Assembly: GCF_000165835.1 (NCBI RefSeq)
Contig: NC_014640.1
Span: 2,542,001 to 2,606,000 of the forward strand
Origin: Achromobacter xylosoxidans A8
Lineage (GTDB): Bacteria > Pseudomonadota > Gammaproteobacteria > Burkholderiales > Burkholderiaceae_B
Direction of reading: 5' to 3'
DNA length: 64,000 bases
A program made the translations under genes and the position numbers. The first letter of the stretch is position 1; the number at the start of each line of letters is the position of its first letter. Below the pieces are notes generated by a model, which saw only the letters and a program-made list of their open reading frames with translations, was not told the DNA's origin and did no database searches. This document shows positions 15,886 through 26,148 of this stretch, in pieces.

Positions 15886-16865
15886 CAGGCCCCCTTGGCG
15901 CTGGCGCGGGCGTCGGTGGAACGGCGCAGGAAGGCGCGGCGCGCCAGGCCCCACAGCCCTTCACGGAAGAAGCGCGCGAAGATGATGACCAGCAGCGCGA
16001 ACACGATCATCTGGATGTTGCCCACGTCGCGCAGCAGTTCCGATGCGACGTACACCAGCACCGCGCCCAAGAGCGGTCCGACCAGCGTGCCCATGCCGCC
16101 GATCACGACCATGGCGATCACCATGCCGGTCTGCGTCACGATGCCGAGTTCCGGGCTGACCAGCTGCGCGAAGGTGCCGTACAGGCCGCCGGCGAAGCCG
16201 CAGATGGCGCAGCTGACCAGGAAGGCCAGCGTCTTGTAGCGCACCACGTCTATGCCGCGGCTGGCCGCGCCGATTTCGTCGTCGCGGATCGCTTGCAGGA
16301 AGCGTCCAGGACGCGCCCGCAGCAACAGGAAGATCAGCAAGGTCACCGCCGCCAGCGCGGCCAGGAACAGGTAGTAATTGCCGACCCGGCTTTCCAGCAG
16401 CGCCGGCACGTGCAGCCCCTGGTCGCCGCGGGTGAAGTCGATGGAGTTGTAGATCACCAGGCGCACGATCTCGGCGAAGGACAGCGTGGTCAGCGCCAGG
16501 TAGGGGCCCGACAGCCGCAGCACGATGCGGCCGAGCACCAGGCCGACCAGCCCCGGCACCACCGCCGACAGCGGCAGGCCCAGCCACAACGGCACCTTCC
16601 AGTGATAGGCCAGGAGGCCGGTGGTGTAGCCGCCCAGCATGGCGAAGGCGGCCGGCGCCAGCGAGAACTGGCCGGCGTAGCCCGCCAGCAGGTTCCAGCC
16701 GCAGGCCAGCATGGCGAAGTACATGCTGACGATCAGCACGCCCAGCCAGTAGGGCGAGGACACGCCCAGCGGCAATAGCGCCAGCACCGCCAGGAACAGC
16801 AGCGACAGCCGCATTTCCTGGCTCAGCTTGTTGCGCAGCAGATTGGGATGGGCCAGCGGTTCCAT
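15885..16865 (-). CDS. livM: ABC transporter permease, LivM type
   Basis: 326-residue inner-membrane permease with about nine to ten helices. The LivM family segment GWNLLAGYAGQFSLAPAAF and the EAA-like loop around FRDDEIGAASRGID-type residues (read as AIRDDEIGAASRG) that contacts the ATPases are visible. It pairs with the LivH-type permease encoded two bases upstream to form the translocation pore. Family members transport branched-chain amino acids, urea or short amides; specificity lies in the binding protein. Confidence 0.87.
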   Translation of the reverse strand: MEPLAHPNLLRNKLSQEMRLSLLFLAVLALLPLGVSSPYWLGVLIVSMYFAMLACGWNLLAGYAGQFSLAPAAFAMLGGYTTGLLAYHWKVPLWLGLPLSAVVPGLVGLVLGRIVLRLSGPYLALTTLSFAEIVRLVIYNSIDFTRGDQGLHVPALLESRVGNYYLFLAALAAVTLLIFLLLRARPGRFLQAIRDDEIGAASRGIDVVRYKTLAFLVSCAICGFAGGLYGTFAQLVSPELGIVTQTGMVIAMVVIGGMGTLVGPLLGAVLVYVASELLRDVGNIQMIVFALLVIIFARFFREGLWGLARRAFLRRSTDARASAKGA

Positions 16866-16867
16866 GG

Positions 16868-17758
16868 TCAGACCTCCCGCGCGCGTTCGCCGAACAGACC
16901 CTTGGGCCGGAACAGCAGAATCAGGATCAACAGCGCCAGCCCGAAGGTGTCGCGGTAGTCATAGGACAGGTAGACCGCGCCGAAGCTCTCCAGCACGCCC
17001 AGCGCCAGCGCCGCCACGATGCTGCCGGGAATGGAACCCATGCCGCCGATCACCACGATCACATAGGACTTGATGGCCGGGAACGCGCCCACGTCCGGCG
17101 CCGGATTGATGACCGGCGCCAGCAGCGCACCGGCCAGCGCCGCCAGCACGCCGGAGGCCATGAAGATGATGCTGCTGGCGCGCGCCGTATCGATGCCGGC
17201 GATGGACGCGCCCAGTCGGTTCTGTGCCACCGCCTGCACCTGCCGGCCCCATAGCGAGCGCTTGATGAACAGCGCCAGCCCGATCAGCAGCACGATGGAC
17301 AGGCCCGCGGTGATCAGCTTCTGGCCGCTCATCATGAAGGGGCCGACGGCCATGCGCGTCACGTCGGACAGCGCCGGGCCGCGCATGGGGTAGGGGCCCA
17401 CGACCTTGTCCACCAGGTTGATCAGCAGCAGCGACAGGCCGAAGGTGACGACCACTGCGTACTCGTCCTTCATCAACCCCCATGAACCGTAGCCGGCATA
17501 CAGCGGGCGCATCAGCCAGCGTTCCGTGGCCCAGCCCAGCAGCGCGCCGGCGGCGGCGGCGATGGGCAGCGCCAGCCAGGGCGGTACGCCCAGGGCCAGC
17601 GAGACCAGGGTGTAGGTGTAGGCGCCTATCATGTAGAACTCGCCGTGGGCGAAGTTCACGACCTTCAGGATGCCGAAGATCATGGTCAGGCCGACCGCCA
17701 TCAGCGCGTAGTACAGGCCGATGATCAGGCCGTTGACGAACAGGTCCAATGCCAGCAC
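16868..17758 (-). CDS. livH: ABC transporter permease, LivH type
   Basis: 296-residue inner-membrane permease of the LivH family, recognised by NGLIIGLYYALMAVGLTMIFG and NFAHGEFYMIGAY near the N-terminus and VIGGMGSIPGSIVAALALG near the C-terminus. The start is GTG 17758: the first hydrophobic helix follows at once and GGAGAA lies about seven bases upstream. The frame is open to 17854 but that extension is unrelated to the family. It lies 147 bases downstream of the binding-protein gene, with a hairpin-bearing intergenic repeat between them. Confidence 0.87.
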   Translation of the reverse strand: MLALDLFVNGLIIGLYYALMAVGLTMIFGILKVVNFAHGEFYMIGAYTYTLVSLALGVPPWLALPIAAAAGALLGWATERWLMRPLYAGYGSWGLMKDEYAVVVTFGLSLLLINLVDKVVGPYPMRGPALSDVTRMAVGPFMMSGQKLITAGLSIVLLIGLALFIKRSLWGRQVQAVAQNRLGASIAGIDTARASSIIFMASGVLAALAGALLAPVINPAPDVGAFPAIKSYVIVVIGGMGSIPGSIVAALALGVLESFGAVYLSYDYRDTFGLALLILILLFRPKGLFGERAREV

Positions 17759-17840
17759 TCGATTCTCCCTGGCGCCGGGGCGTGGCCCCGGCGTGTTGCG
17801 GTCATGCTGTGGAGGTGATCCGGTTCTTTTTGCCGCCGGG

Positions 17841-17900
17841 CCGCCCCAAGGCAAAAAGCGCCCCCTCGGGGGGCAGCAAGCCGAAGGCGCGGCGTGGGGG
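17841..17900. repeat. Intergenic hairpin repeat of Alcaligenaceae/Burkholderiales type
   Basis: The sequence CCGCCCCAAGGC, a core hairpin GCCCCC-TCG-GGGGGC (17860-17874), then CCGAAGGCGCGGCGTGGGGG resembles an abundant intergenic repeat I recall from Bordetella/Achromobacter and relatives; only one copy is in this window. It sits between the binding-protein gene and livH, where it may act as a partial terminator setting a higher level of the binding protein than of the permease. Confidence 0.55.
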
Positions 17901-17905
17901 TACCG

Positions 17906-19114
17906 TTACTTGGCAGGCTTGACGAGTTTGTCGACCTGCAGCGGCTGGCCGGTGGCCTGGATCAGCGTGGTCTTGCTCAGCGGCTGGTCCACCTCGGTCA
18001 GCTGATAGGTGACGTAGGGAATGTCGACCCATTGCTGGTAGGTGTAGCCCGGCTGCTGCGAGAAACCGAACTTGCCGCGCACGCCTTCGAACTGCATGCC
18101 TTGCAGCGCCTTGATGATGGCGGCGCTGTCGGTGGACTTGGCCTCTTCGATCGCGCGGGCGATCAGCAGCACCGAGTCCGCGGCCTGGAAGATCAGGCGG
18201 TTGGGTTCGGTCTTGGCCTGCTTCTGGTAAGTGGCGGCCACGTCCATGCCGATCTGCGGCATGGGCATTTGCGGGTGGTACAGGCCGAAGGCCAGCATGT
18301 ACTTGCCGGCTTCCTTCACGTTCTTCCAGAAGTCGGGGTAGTCGGCGATGCCGGCGCCGTCATAGAACCAGGTCTTGGCGCTGGGCGCCACGCCCTGTTC
18401 GTACAACTGGTTCATTAGGATGTAGGCGGCCGGCGGCAGCATGATGTTGACCACCAGGTCGGGCGGACTGGCGCGCAGGGGCAGCACGGCAGGCGTGAAG
18501 TCCTTGCCGGCGCGGTCCAGCGCGATGTACTTGTACTGGGTTTGCGGCGCGGCCTTCTTGAGGAATTCGCCCAGCAGCTTGGCCTGGCCGATGCCGTAGT
18601 CGGTGTTCTCGGCGAAGGCGACCACGCTCTTGACCTTCAGCGCGGCGATGGTGTCGGCCATGGCGCTGGAAACGCGGGTGTTGTAGTTGGCCGGATTGAA
18701 GACTTCCGGATAGCCCTTGGCGCGCACGTCGTCGGACCAGCAATTGGTGTTGACGTAGGGCACCTTGTAGCGGTGCGCGACTTCGATCTCGGCCAGGCAG
18801 ACCGAGCTCTGGTGGCCGCCCGTCACCGCCACGACCTTGTCGCGCGAGATCAGTTTTTCGGCCGCCGCGCGGCCCTTTTCCGGGATGCCCTGGTTGTCTT
18901 CGTAGATGATCTTCAGCGGCCGGCCCAGCACGCCGCCCTTGTCGTTGATCATCTTGGCGATGATCTCCACGCCGTCTTTGACCTGGGTGCCTTGCACCAC
19001 CGAGCCGGGCGGCGATTGCGCGATGCTCACGCCGATGACCACGGGATCGGCGCCATGGGCGGCAGAGGCGAGTACGACCGCGGATACGGCTGCGGCGAGG
19101 CGGAGCAGTTTCAT
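17906..19114 (-). CDS. ABC transporter substrate-binding protein (Leu/Ile/Val or amide type)
   Basis: 402-residue periplasmic protein with a Sec signal peptide (MKLLRLAAAVSAVVLASAAHGA, cleavage near residue 22). It has the type I periplasmic-binding fold of the LivK/AmiC family: VVIGVSIAQSPPG at the N-terminus, GGVLGRPLKIIYEDNQG and the GGHQSSVCLA ligand-loop region. It delivers substrate to the LivHMGF permease complex encoded downstream. The flanking amidase and the lyase at the operon end suggest an amide or ureide ligand rather than leucine, which is inference. A FadR-type operator lies about 100 bases upstream of the start. Confidence 0.88.
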   Translation of the reverse strand: MKLLRLAAAVSAVVLASAAHGADPVVIGVSIAQSPPGSVVQGTQVKDGVEIIAKMINDKGGVLGRPLKIIYEDNQGIPEKGRAAAEKLISRDKVVAVTGGHQSSVCLAEIEVAHRYKVPYVNTNCWSDDVRAKGYPEVFNPANYNTRVSSAMADTIAALKVKSVVAFAENTDYGIGQAKLLGEFLKKAAPQTQYKYIALDRAGKDFTPAVLPLRASPPDLVVNIMLPPAAYILMNQLYEQGVAPSAKTWFYDGAGIADYPDFWKNVKEAGKYMLAFGLYHPQMPMPQIGMDVAATYQKQAKTEPNRLIFQAADSVLLIARAIEEAKSTDSAAIIKALQGMQFEGVRGKFGFSQQPGYTYQQWVDIPYVTYQLTEVDQPLSKTTLIQATGQPLQVDKLVKPAK

Positions 19115-19214
19115 CGTGGTTTCCTTTTGGAAAGGAGATACGGCGATGCCGCCATTCGCGCGGGCGAACGGTGTCGGCGGGCGGGAATTCTGCCTGTTTT
19201 TTTAATCCTGTAGT

Positions 19215-19229
19215 ACCGGTCTGACCAGT
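19215..19229. promoter_or_regulatory. FadR/GntR-type operator upstream of the ABC importer
   Basis: ACCGGTCTGACCAGT has the GGTC-N-GACC core with matching outer A-C and G-T bases, and one C/A mismatch pair. The E. coli FadR consensus contains TGGTCNGACC. The same 15 bases, differing only at the centre, occur at 20948-20962 between the amidase and gntR genes. Confidence 0.7.
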
Positions 19230-19303
19230 TAGGGCTTACCAGCAGTTTGAGCTTGTCAGCATGATGGCTGGCGCCAGCGAGGGCGCCGGCCATTACCGTG
19301 GCG

Positions 19304-20872
<1,569 letters not shown>

Positions 20873-20947
20873 GAGCGGCGCTATGAACAAGAAGGGGCGT
20901 GGGGCCCGCGGCCGTGCCGGGGCGCTTTGCAGTACGGCTTTATCCTA

Positions 20948-20962
20948 ACCGGTCAGACCAGT
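20948..20962. promoter_or_regulatory. FadR/GntR-type operator between amidase and gntR
   Basis: ACCGGTCAGACCAGT is identical to the site at 19215-19229 except for the central base. It lies 76 bases upstream of the amidase start and 85 bases upstream of the gntR start, so it can control both divergent promoters. Confidence 0.7.
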
Positions 20963-21046
20963 TGAATGTCATAATGCCCAGGCAGTATATGGCTGTCAAC
21001 GCCAAACCGGGCGACCGCCGCGCGCCCACGCCTTGAGAATTCCGCG

Positions 21047-21736
21047 ATGAACACCGTCGAACACATAGCCCAGCAGTTGCAGGCCCGTATCCGCCAGCGC
21101 GATTGGGCCGAGGCCGGCAAACTGCCCGGGCAACGCCAGTTGGCCGAGGAACTAGGCGTCAGCCGCGCCTCGCTGCGCGAGGCCATCACCATGCTGGAAG
21201 GGCTGGGGCTGCTGCGCAGCGAAGCCGGCCGCGGCGTGTTCATCGCCCGGCCTGGCGAAAAAGGCCTGGGCAGCGCTTATGGCCGTTGGCGCTTCCAGGG
21301 CCGCTATGCCTTGCGCGACGTCTATCTGGTGCGTAATCAGCTGGAAGAACTGGCCGCTGGTCTGGCGGCGGGCGTCGTCACGCAGGCGGGGCTGGCCCGC
21401 CTGCGCGCCACTATCACGTACATGGAACAGGCTGCCGACGCCGGCGACCTGGTGGCGATGTCGGAAGGCGACAGCGCCTTTCACGCCTGCCTGTACGAGA
21501 TCGCCGGCAGCCCGATGCTGCTGGACCTGGCCGAGAGCATCGCCGATGTGGTCGACGGCAGCCGGCAGGTGGCGTTCGCCGATCCCGCGCGCGTGCGCGA
21601 GCCGATATACGAACATGCGGCCATCATCGATGCCCTGGCGACGGGGTCGGCCGACGCTGCGCGCCGCGCCATGCGCGCCCACATCTGCAATGTGGCCGAC
21701 CGCGCGGGCCTGTCGCTGACGATCCCGGGCGCCTAG
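21047..21736 (+). CDS. GntR/FadR-family transcriptional regulator
   Basis: 229-residue regulator with an N-terminal winged helix (LPGQRQLAEELGVSRASLRE, then AITMLEGLGLL, residues about 26-56) and a C-terminal helical FCD ligand domain carrying the metal-site-type FHACLYEIAG and H-containing RAHICNVA segments. FadR-subfamily proteins usually repress catabolic genes until an organic-acid effector binds. Divergent from the amidase, with two matching operators in the neighbourhood, it is the probable repressor of the amidase and importer genes and of itself. It is followed by a strong stem-loop at 21741-21763. Confidence 0.9.
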   Translation: MNTVEHIAQQLQARIRQRDWAEAGKLPGQRQLAEELGVSRASLREAITMLEGLGLLRSEAGRGVFIARPGEKGLGSAYGRWRFQGRYALRDVYLVRNQLEELAAGLAAGVVTQAGLARLRATITYMEQAADAGDLVAMSEGDSAFHACLYEIAGSPMLLDLAESIADVVDGSRQVAFADPARVREPIYEHAAIIDALATGSADAARRAMRAHICNVADRAGLSLTIPGA

Positions 21737-21740
21737 GACT

Positions 21741-21763
21741 CTGCGCGCCTCCCTGGCGCGCAG
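21741..21763. terminator. Bidirectional stem-loop between convergent genes
   Basis: CTGCGCGCC (21741-21749) pairs perfectly with GGCGCGCAG (21755-21763), with loop TCCCT. It lies 5 bases after the gntR stop and 14 bases after the DUF1185 gene stop on the other strand. It is a likely terminator for both, although it has no U-run. Confidence 0.65.
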
Positions 21764-21776
21764 ACCTGCACAGCCG

Positions 21777-22358
21777 CTACCGTTGCCCGTCGTGCACCGC
21801 CACGGCTTCCTTGGTCAACCCGCCCAGCCGCGAATGCACCCGGCCGCCCGTGCCCATGACCAGGGCGAACAGAATCTCATTGGCGCGCGGCGCGTCCTGG
21901 ATGCCGATCTCGATGCTGTTGAAGTGGCTGCGCACGTAGGAAGCGTGGATGTAGTGCACCGGCACCATCATGCGGTAGCCGGCCACGGCCACGGCCTTGA
22001 CGGCGGGCACCATGGCGCGGGGCTCGCCCAGCACGCTGCGCATGGCCCAGCCGCCGGCCTCGTGCCAGACCGCGCCATGCTCCATTTCGCCGTCCAGGCC
22101 GACGATGGCGGCCTTGCTGTAGACCTCGATCTGGTCCTTGCCGCCCAGCGTGTCCACCAACTCGGTCGCCAGCAGCGTGCCCAGGCTGCGCAGTTCGGCC
22201 ATGAAGGGCGTCAGGTCCGGTTCGTAGCGGCCGGCATAGGGATTGCGGATGACGGCGCAGGCGGCGGCAAGCTTGAGCGGCCGCTCGGGCGCCGGGCCGT
22301 TCTCGTGGTAGGTAGTCTCGACGATGAGGCAGCGTTTGCGGATATCGATCAGCGACAT
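21777..22358 (-). CDS. DUF1185 amino acid synthesis family protein
   Basis: 193-residue protein of the DUF1185 (amino acid synthesis) family, recognised by RKRCLIVETTYHENGP, a conserved RNPYAGRYEPDL segment, and the central EHGAVWHEAGGWAMR and HYIHASYVRSHFNSIE stretches. No reaction is established for the family that I can name with confidence; members are usually found in catabolic operons beside dehydrogenases and transporters, as here. It has no signal peptide or membrane helix. It is the last gene of a probable operon with the Bug binding protein and hydroxyisobutyrate-dehydrogenase-like genes. Confidence 0.8.
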   Translation of the reverse strand: MSLIDIRKRCLIVETTYHENGPAPERPLKLAAACAVIRNPYAGRYEPDLTPFMAELRSLGTLLATELVDTLGGKDQIEVYSKAAIVGLDGEMEHGAVWHEAGGWAMRSVLGEPRAMVPAVKAVAVAGYRMMVPVHYIHASYVRSHFNSIEIGIQDAPRANEILFALVMGTGGRVHSRLGGLTKEAVAVHDGQR

Positions 22359-22392
22359 GCGGTGAATTCCAAGTTGCGGTTGAAGAGGGCGT

Positions 22393-23358
22393 TCATTGCG
22401 GCGGAATGCCGGTTTCCTTGACGATGGCCGCCCATTTGTCGATCTCGGCGCGTACGAAGCCGCCGAATTCGGCCGGGGTCTGCTGCTTGACGGTCAGGCC
22501 CTGGCGTTCATAGGTCTGCTTGAGTTCGCCATTGGCCAAGGCCTTGCCCAGCGATTGCGACAGGCGCTCGACCACGGGCGCGGGCAGGCCGGCCGGACCC
22601 ATCAGGCCGAACCACACGGTCAGGTCGAAGCCGGGGGCGCCGGTTTCGTTGAGCGTGGGGATGTCCGGCGCCAGCGGAAAGCGTTCCGGCGTACTGACGC
22701 CGTAGGTCTTAACCTTGCCGGCGCGCGCCTGCTGCAGGCCGTTGGCCAGGTCGGTGAAGGTCAGGTCGACGGTGCCGCCGATGACGTCGGTGAGCGCCTG
22801 CGGACCGCCGCGGTAGGGCACCGGCGTGACATTGATCTTGCCCATGGCCGCCAGCTTGGCGCCGAACACCTGCGCGCTGCCCGAGCCGTAGGCATAGGTC
22901 AGCTTGCCGGGATGCTGGGCGCCATAGGCGAACAGATCGGAGACCTGGGTGCCCGGCATGCGCGGCGAACCCACCAGCAGGTAAGGCGTTTCGGCGACGG
23001 CGCCGATGGGCGCGAGGTCGGTGGCGGGGTTGTAGGGCAGGTCCTTGAACAGGCTCACGCCGCTGGCCGCCGTGGACACGCCCACCACTACCAGGGTGTA
23101 GCCGTCAGGCTTGGCGCGGGCCACGTCGTGGGTGCCGATGATGCCGTTGGCGCCAGGCTTGTTCTCCACTACCACCGGCTGGCCCAAATCGTCGGCCATG
23201 GCTTTACCCAGGCTGCGCGCCACCACGTCGGTGATGCTGCCTGGCGGGAAGGGCACGACCATGCGGATGGGGTGGTCGGGATAGCCCGCGGCGCCGGCGG
23301 GCGCCAGCGGCGCGCCCAGCACCAGCGCCAGCGCGAGCGTGGCGGCGGATCGTTTCAT
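22393..23358 (-). CDS. Bug-family tripartite tricarboxylate transporter binding protein
   Basis: 321-residue periplasmic solute-binding protein. The signal peptide MKRSAATLALALVLGAPLAPAGA is followed by the diagnostic YPDHPIRMVVPFPPGSITDV and VENKPGANG.IG segments of the Bug (TctC-like) family that is greatly expanded in Bordetella and relatives. Bug proteins bind carboxylates, amino acids or amides such as nicotinamide. No TctA/TctB membrane partner is encoded nearby, which is common for orphan Bug genes. It probably belongs with the flanking dehydrogenase and DUF1185 genes in uptake and metabolism of one acid. Confidence 0.9.
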   Translation of the reverse strand: MKRSAATLALALVLGAPLAPAGAAGYPDHPIRMVVPFPPGSITDVVARSLGKAMADDLGQPVVVENKPGANGIIGTHDVARAKPDGYTLVVVGVSTAASGVSLFKDLPYNPATDLAPIGAVAETPYLLVGSPRMPGTQVSDLFAYGAQHPGKLTYAYGSGSAQVFGAKLAAMGKINVTPVPYRGGPQALTDVIGGTVDLTFTDLANGLQQARAGKVKTYGVSTPERFPLAPDIPTLNETGAPGFDLTVWFGLMGPAGLPAPVVERLSQSLGKALANGELKQTYERQGLTVKQQTPAEFGGFVRAEIDKWAAIVKETGIPPQ

Positions 23359-23401
23359 GCTTGTCTCCTGTGGATGTCTTTATTGTTGGGGCGGCGCGGG
23401 A

Positions 23402-24310
23402 TCAGGCCGGCGCGCGGGCTTGCAGGCGTTCCAGGTAGCGGTGGATCTCGGTGTTGTCCACGCCAGCGGGCATGTCCGCCAGCGCGCGCTGCCACAGTTC
23501 CGTGCACAGCGACAGTTGCGTGGCGGGAACGCCGGCCAGCGCCTGTAGCGCGTCGGCGGTGCGCAGGTCCTTGGCCATCAAGGCCAGGGCGAAGCCGCCG
23601 TTGTAGGTGCCGGGCACGATGAACTGGCGCAGTTTGGTTTCGGTGGCGACGTTGCGGCCGCTGGACGCGTTGAGCACGTCGGTGAACACCTCCAGGTCCA
23701 GGCCCATGCCTTGCGCGATCAGCAGCGCCTCGCTGGCCGCCAGCAGGCCGGCCGCGTAGACATAATTGTTCAGCGCCTTCATGGCGTGCGCGGAGCCCAC
23801 CGCCCCGGTGTGGATGAGCGAAGCGCCCATGCGCGAGAGCAGCGGACGCACGCGTTCCAGTCCGTCCGCGTCGGCGCCCACCATGATGGCCAGCGTGCCG
23901 GCGGCGGCTTTGGCCACCGCGCCCGATACGGGCGCGTCGATCAGCGTGATGCCCGCCTCGCGCAGGCGCGGCGCCAGCCGCAGCGTTTCGGCCGGATTGG
24001 ACGAGCCCATGTCCAGCAGCACGGAGCCGGGACGCATCGCGCCCGCCAGTCCGTGCTCGCCTTCGATGACCGCATTGGTGATGGCGCTGTCGGGCAGCAT
24101 GGTGATAACCACGTCGCAAGCGGCCAGGGCTTGCAGGCTGGCGGCCGGCTTGAGCGTCCGGTTCCATGCGGGATGCCCGGCCAGGCGCTCCAGGCGCGCG
24201 GGGTCGCGGTCATACGCCAGGATGTTGAAGCCTTCTTCGCCGCCGGCGAGGTTTTCCAGCATGGGCAGGCCCATCATGCCCAGGCCCACGAATCCTACTG
24301 TCAGTGTCAT
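23402..24310 (-). CDS. NAD(P)-dependent oxidoreductase, 3-hydroxyisobutyrate dehydrogenase family
   Basis: 302-residue beta-hydroxyacid dehydrogenase. The Rossmann motif GFVGLGMMGLPM is at the N-terminus, the substrate-binding signature DAPVSGAV lies mid-protein, and the catalytic-lysine region reads KALNNYVYA. The family oxidises 3-hydroxyisobutyrate, tartronate semialdehyde and related acids; the exact substrate is not evident. It is transcribed divergently from the LysR gene at 24436, with 125 bases between the starts, and leads the operon with the Bug and DUF1185 genes, which that LysR protein probably controls. Confidence 0.88.
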   Translation of the reverse strand: MTLTVGFVGLGMMGLPMLENLAGGEEGFNILAYDRDPARLERLAGHPAWNRTLKPAASLQALAACDVVITMLPDSAITNAVIEGEHGLAGAMRPGSVLLDMGSSNPAETLRLAPRLREAGITLIDAPVSGAVAKAAAGTLAIMVGADADGLERVRPLLSRMGASLIHTGAVGSAHAMKALNNYVYAAGLLAASEALLIAQGMGLDLEVFTDVLNASSGRNVATETKLRQFIVPGTYNGGFALALMAKDLRTADALQALAGVPATQLSLCTELWQRALADMPAGVDNTEIHRYLERLQARAPA

Positions 24311-24410
24311 GCATTCCCTTTATCGAATCGCCCTGGGATACGTGCCAGGAGCCATCTGGAATGCTAATGAATGCGTGATAGCAGCGCTTATGCTAAGTTG
24401 GCCAGGGGTT

Positions 24411-24425
24411 ATAACAAACGATTAT
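24411..24425. promoter_or_regulatory. LysR-type box before lysR
   Basis: ATAA-N7-TTAT, containing a T-N11-A dyad (TAACAAACGATTA), ends 10 bases before the lysR ATG and about 100 bases upstream of the divergent dehydrogenase gene. A second palindrome, GTTATAAC, overlaps it at 24408-24415. This is the expected arrangement for autoregulation and control of the divergent operon. Confidence 0.5.
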
Positions 24426-24435
24426 CGGATCAGCC

Positions 24436-25344
24436 ATGCGTTTCAAGCTCAGGCAGATGGAAGTGTTCCGGGCGGTGATGCTGACCGGTTCCATGAATGG
24501 CGCGGCCAAGCTGCTGTTCGTGTCGCAGCCAGCCATCAGCCGCCTCATCGCCCACACCGAGCAGAGCCTGGGCCTGCAGCTCTTCGAACGCGACAAGGGC
24601 AAGCTCACGCCCACCCCGGAAGCGCAGCGCCTGTTCGAGGAGGTGGGGGCGTTGTTCGACGAAGCCCTGCGCATCGATGAACTGGCGCGCGACCTGGCCG
24701 AACGGCCCGAGGGCGCATTGACCCTGTGTTCCAGCCCCAGCCTGGCGCTGAACTTCGTGCCGCCCGTGATTGCGCAGTACCTGGAGCTCTACCCCAAGGT
24801 CAGACTCAAGTTCCACACCACGCTGCTGTCCGACATGGCGCACGAACTGCTGGGGCGCAAGGCGGAACTGGCGGTGTCGGTGCTGCCCATCGACCATCCC
24901 AACCTGGTGGTGGAGCCGTTGGCCACCGGCGAGATGGTCTGCATCCTGCCGCAAGGCCATCCCCTGGCCGCGCGGCGGGCGGTGAGCCTGGCCGACCTGG
25001 CCGAGTGCAAGCTGATCCTCTACAACCGCAACATCCCGTTCGGGCAACTGGTGGCCGCGGCCTTCCAGCGCGCCGGCGTCAGCTGGAATCCGGCCGTGGA
25101 AATCGTGCGCGCCGAATTGGCCTGCGCGCTGGTGCGGGTGGGCGCGGGCGTGGCCATCGTCGATGAGTTCTCGGTCGGGCAGCAGGGCTGGCCCGGCGTG
25201 GTGACGCGGCCGCTGCGCGAGTCGATACCGTTGTCGCTGAGCCTGGTGCGTTCGCGCTTCGACCGCCCCAGCCGCCAGGTGCAGCGTTTCGTGCGCCTGA
25301 TCAAGGAGCATGCGCGCGCTTCGCGCAAGGCGGGCCGATCCTAG
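24436..25344 (+). CDS. LysR-family transcriptional regulator
   Basis: 302-residue regulator. The winged helix occupies residues 1-62 (MRFKLRQMEVFRAVMLTGSMNGAAKLLFVSQPAISR is its opening half, ending in the recognition helix) with the wing LFERDKGKLTPTPEA. The effector domain starts near residue 92 (LTLCSSPSLALNFVP). The overall pattern resembles NocR/OccR and CysB-like regulators of opine and amino-acid catabolism. It is divergent from the dehydrogenase-Bug-DUF1185 operon and has a T-N11-A box next to its own start. Confidence 0.88.
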   Translation: MRFKLRQMEVFRAVMLTGSMNGAAKLLFVSQPAISRLIAHTEQSLGLQLFERDKGKLTPTPEAQRLFEEVGALFDEALRIDELARDLAERPEGALTLCSSPSLALNFVPPVIAQYLELYPKVRLKFHTTLLSDMAHELLGRKAELAVSVLPIDHPNLVVEPLATGEMVCILPQGHPLAARRAVSLADLAECKLILYNRNIPFGQLVAAAFQRAGVSWNPAVEIVRAELACALVRVGAGVAIVDEFSVGQQGWPGVVTRPLRESIPLSLSLVRSRFDRPSRQVQRFVRLIKEHARASRKAGRS

Positions 25345-25482
25345 AGCGTGTTATGAACTTTGGAGCAGGTTGGCTGCATTTCCCTGCATCAGCATGCTGA
25401 AGACCACTTCGACGGAACTTGTGGCTGCGCCAAAGCCCCGCTAGCATCGGCTCAACTGCATTCCCGTTCTGCCCCCGCATCC

Positions 25483-26148
25483 ATGATGGAAGCCACCGTG
25501 ACCGAACCGACCGCCATTGAAGTTTCAGCCGAAGCCGCATCTCATAAGGGCGAATTTTTCCTGATCGACGCCAGCTTCTTGGAAAACGGCAGGGTTCCCG
25601 GCATCGAAATCGCCAACGAAGAGAAGCTGATCGACCCGGGAATGAATGTCGTCTCGCGCCCTAATGGAATGCCAGATCAGTATCCGGAGCGTCCCCACCT
25701 GGTTCATGTACCGGAGAAGGGCGGAATGCCACGCGATCTGGAAGAGCTCGCTGGCATATGGATTGTGTCGGAGCCGTTGAAGCAACTGTTTGAGCAGTTG
25801 GACGCCGAGGCGTTTGCATTTGTGGCATGCGACTTCAGCCTTGCTGACGGCAGCCCCGCTCCGCAGTACTACCTAGGCAATGTGCTGCGCAGACTCGATG
25901 CCCTGGATGAAGCCTCTTCTCGCGTGAGGATCAAGCTCGACCATAATTATCAGACCGGCGAGGACGAGAAACTTTATAGCCTCGTCGGCGGAGCCAGCTT
26001 GGTGTTCAAACAGGATGTTGTGGGAGATGCCCATATCTTCCGCCAGGATCGCATGGGAGCACCTCCCATCTGCGACCGCGCGATGTTTGATGCATTGAGT
26101 GCGGCCAACTTCTCCGGCGTACGGCTGCGCGATGTAGCCGATATTTAG
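25483..26148 (+). CDS. Imm11-type (DUF1629) immunity-like protein, orphan
   Basis: 221-residue cytosolic protein whose C-terminal part (LVFKQDVVGDAHIFRQDRMGAPPICDRAMFDAL, then GVRLRDV) matches what I know of the DUF1629/Imm11 family, immunity proteins of polymorphic toxin and contact-dependent systems. The match is strongest near the end; the rest fits in length and order. No toxin gene, Rhs, VgrG or two-partner secretion gene lies beside it, so it appears to be an orphan. Base composition is visibly less G+C-rich than its neighbours, a sign of transfer. ATG 25483 is uncertain (ATG 25486 is adjacent, and the frame is open to 25360). Upstream, GAGCGTGTTATGAACTTTGG at 25346 looks like the end of an insertion sequence. 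Confidence 0.65.
   Translation: MMEATVTEPTAIEVSAEAASHKGEFFLIDASFLENGRVPGIEIANEEKLIDPGMNVVSRPNGMPDQYPERPHLVHVPEKGGMPRDLEELAGIWIVSEPLKQLFEQLDAEAFAFVACDFSLADGSPAPQYYLGNVLRRLDALDEASSRVRIKLDHNYQTGEDEKLYSLVGGASLVFKQDVVGDAHIFRQDRMGAPPICDRAMFDALSAANFSGVRLRDVADI

Noticed and set aside
25353..25440. Transposase C-terminal fragment read on the minus strand next to the IS-like end
   Set aside because: A 30-codon frame ends just before the GAGCGTGTTATG end, but it is too short and frame-ambiguous to call as a transposase remnant without a database search.
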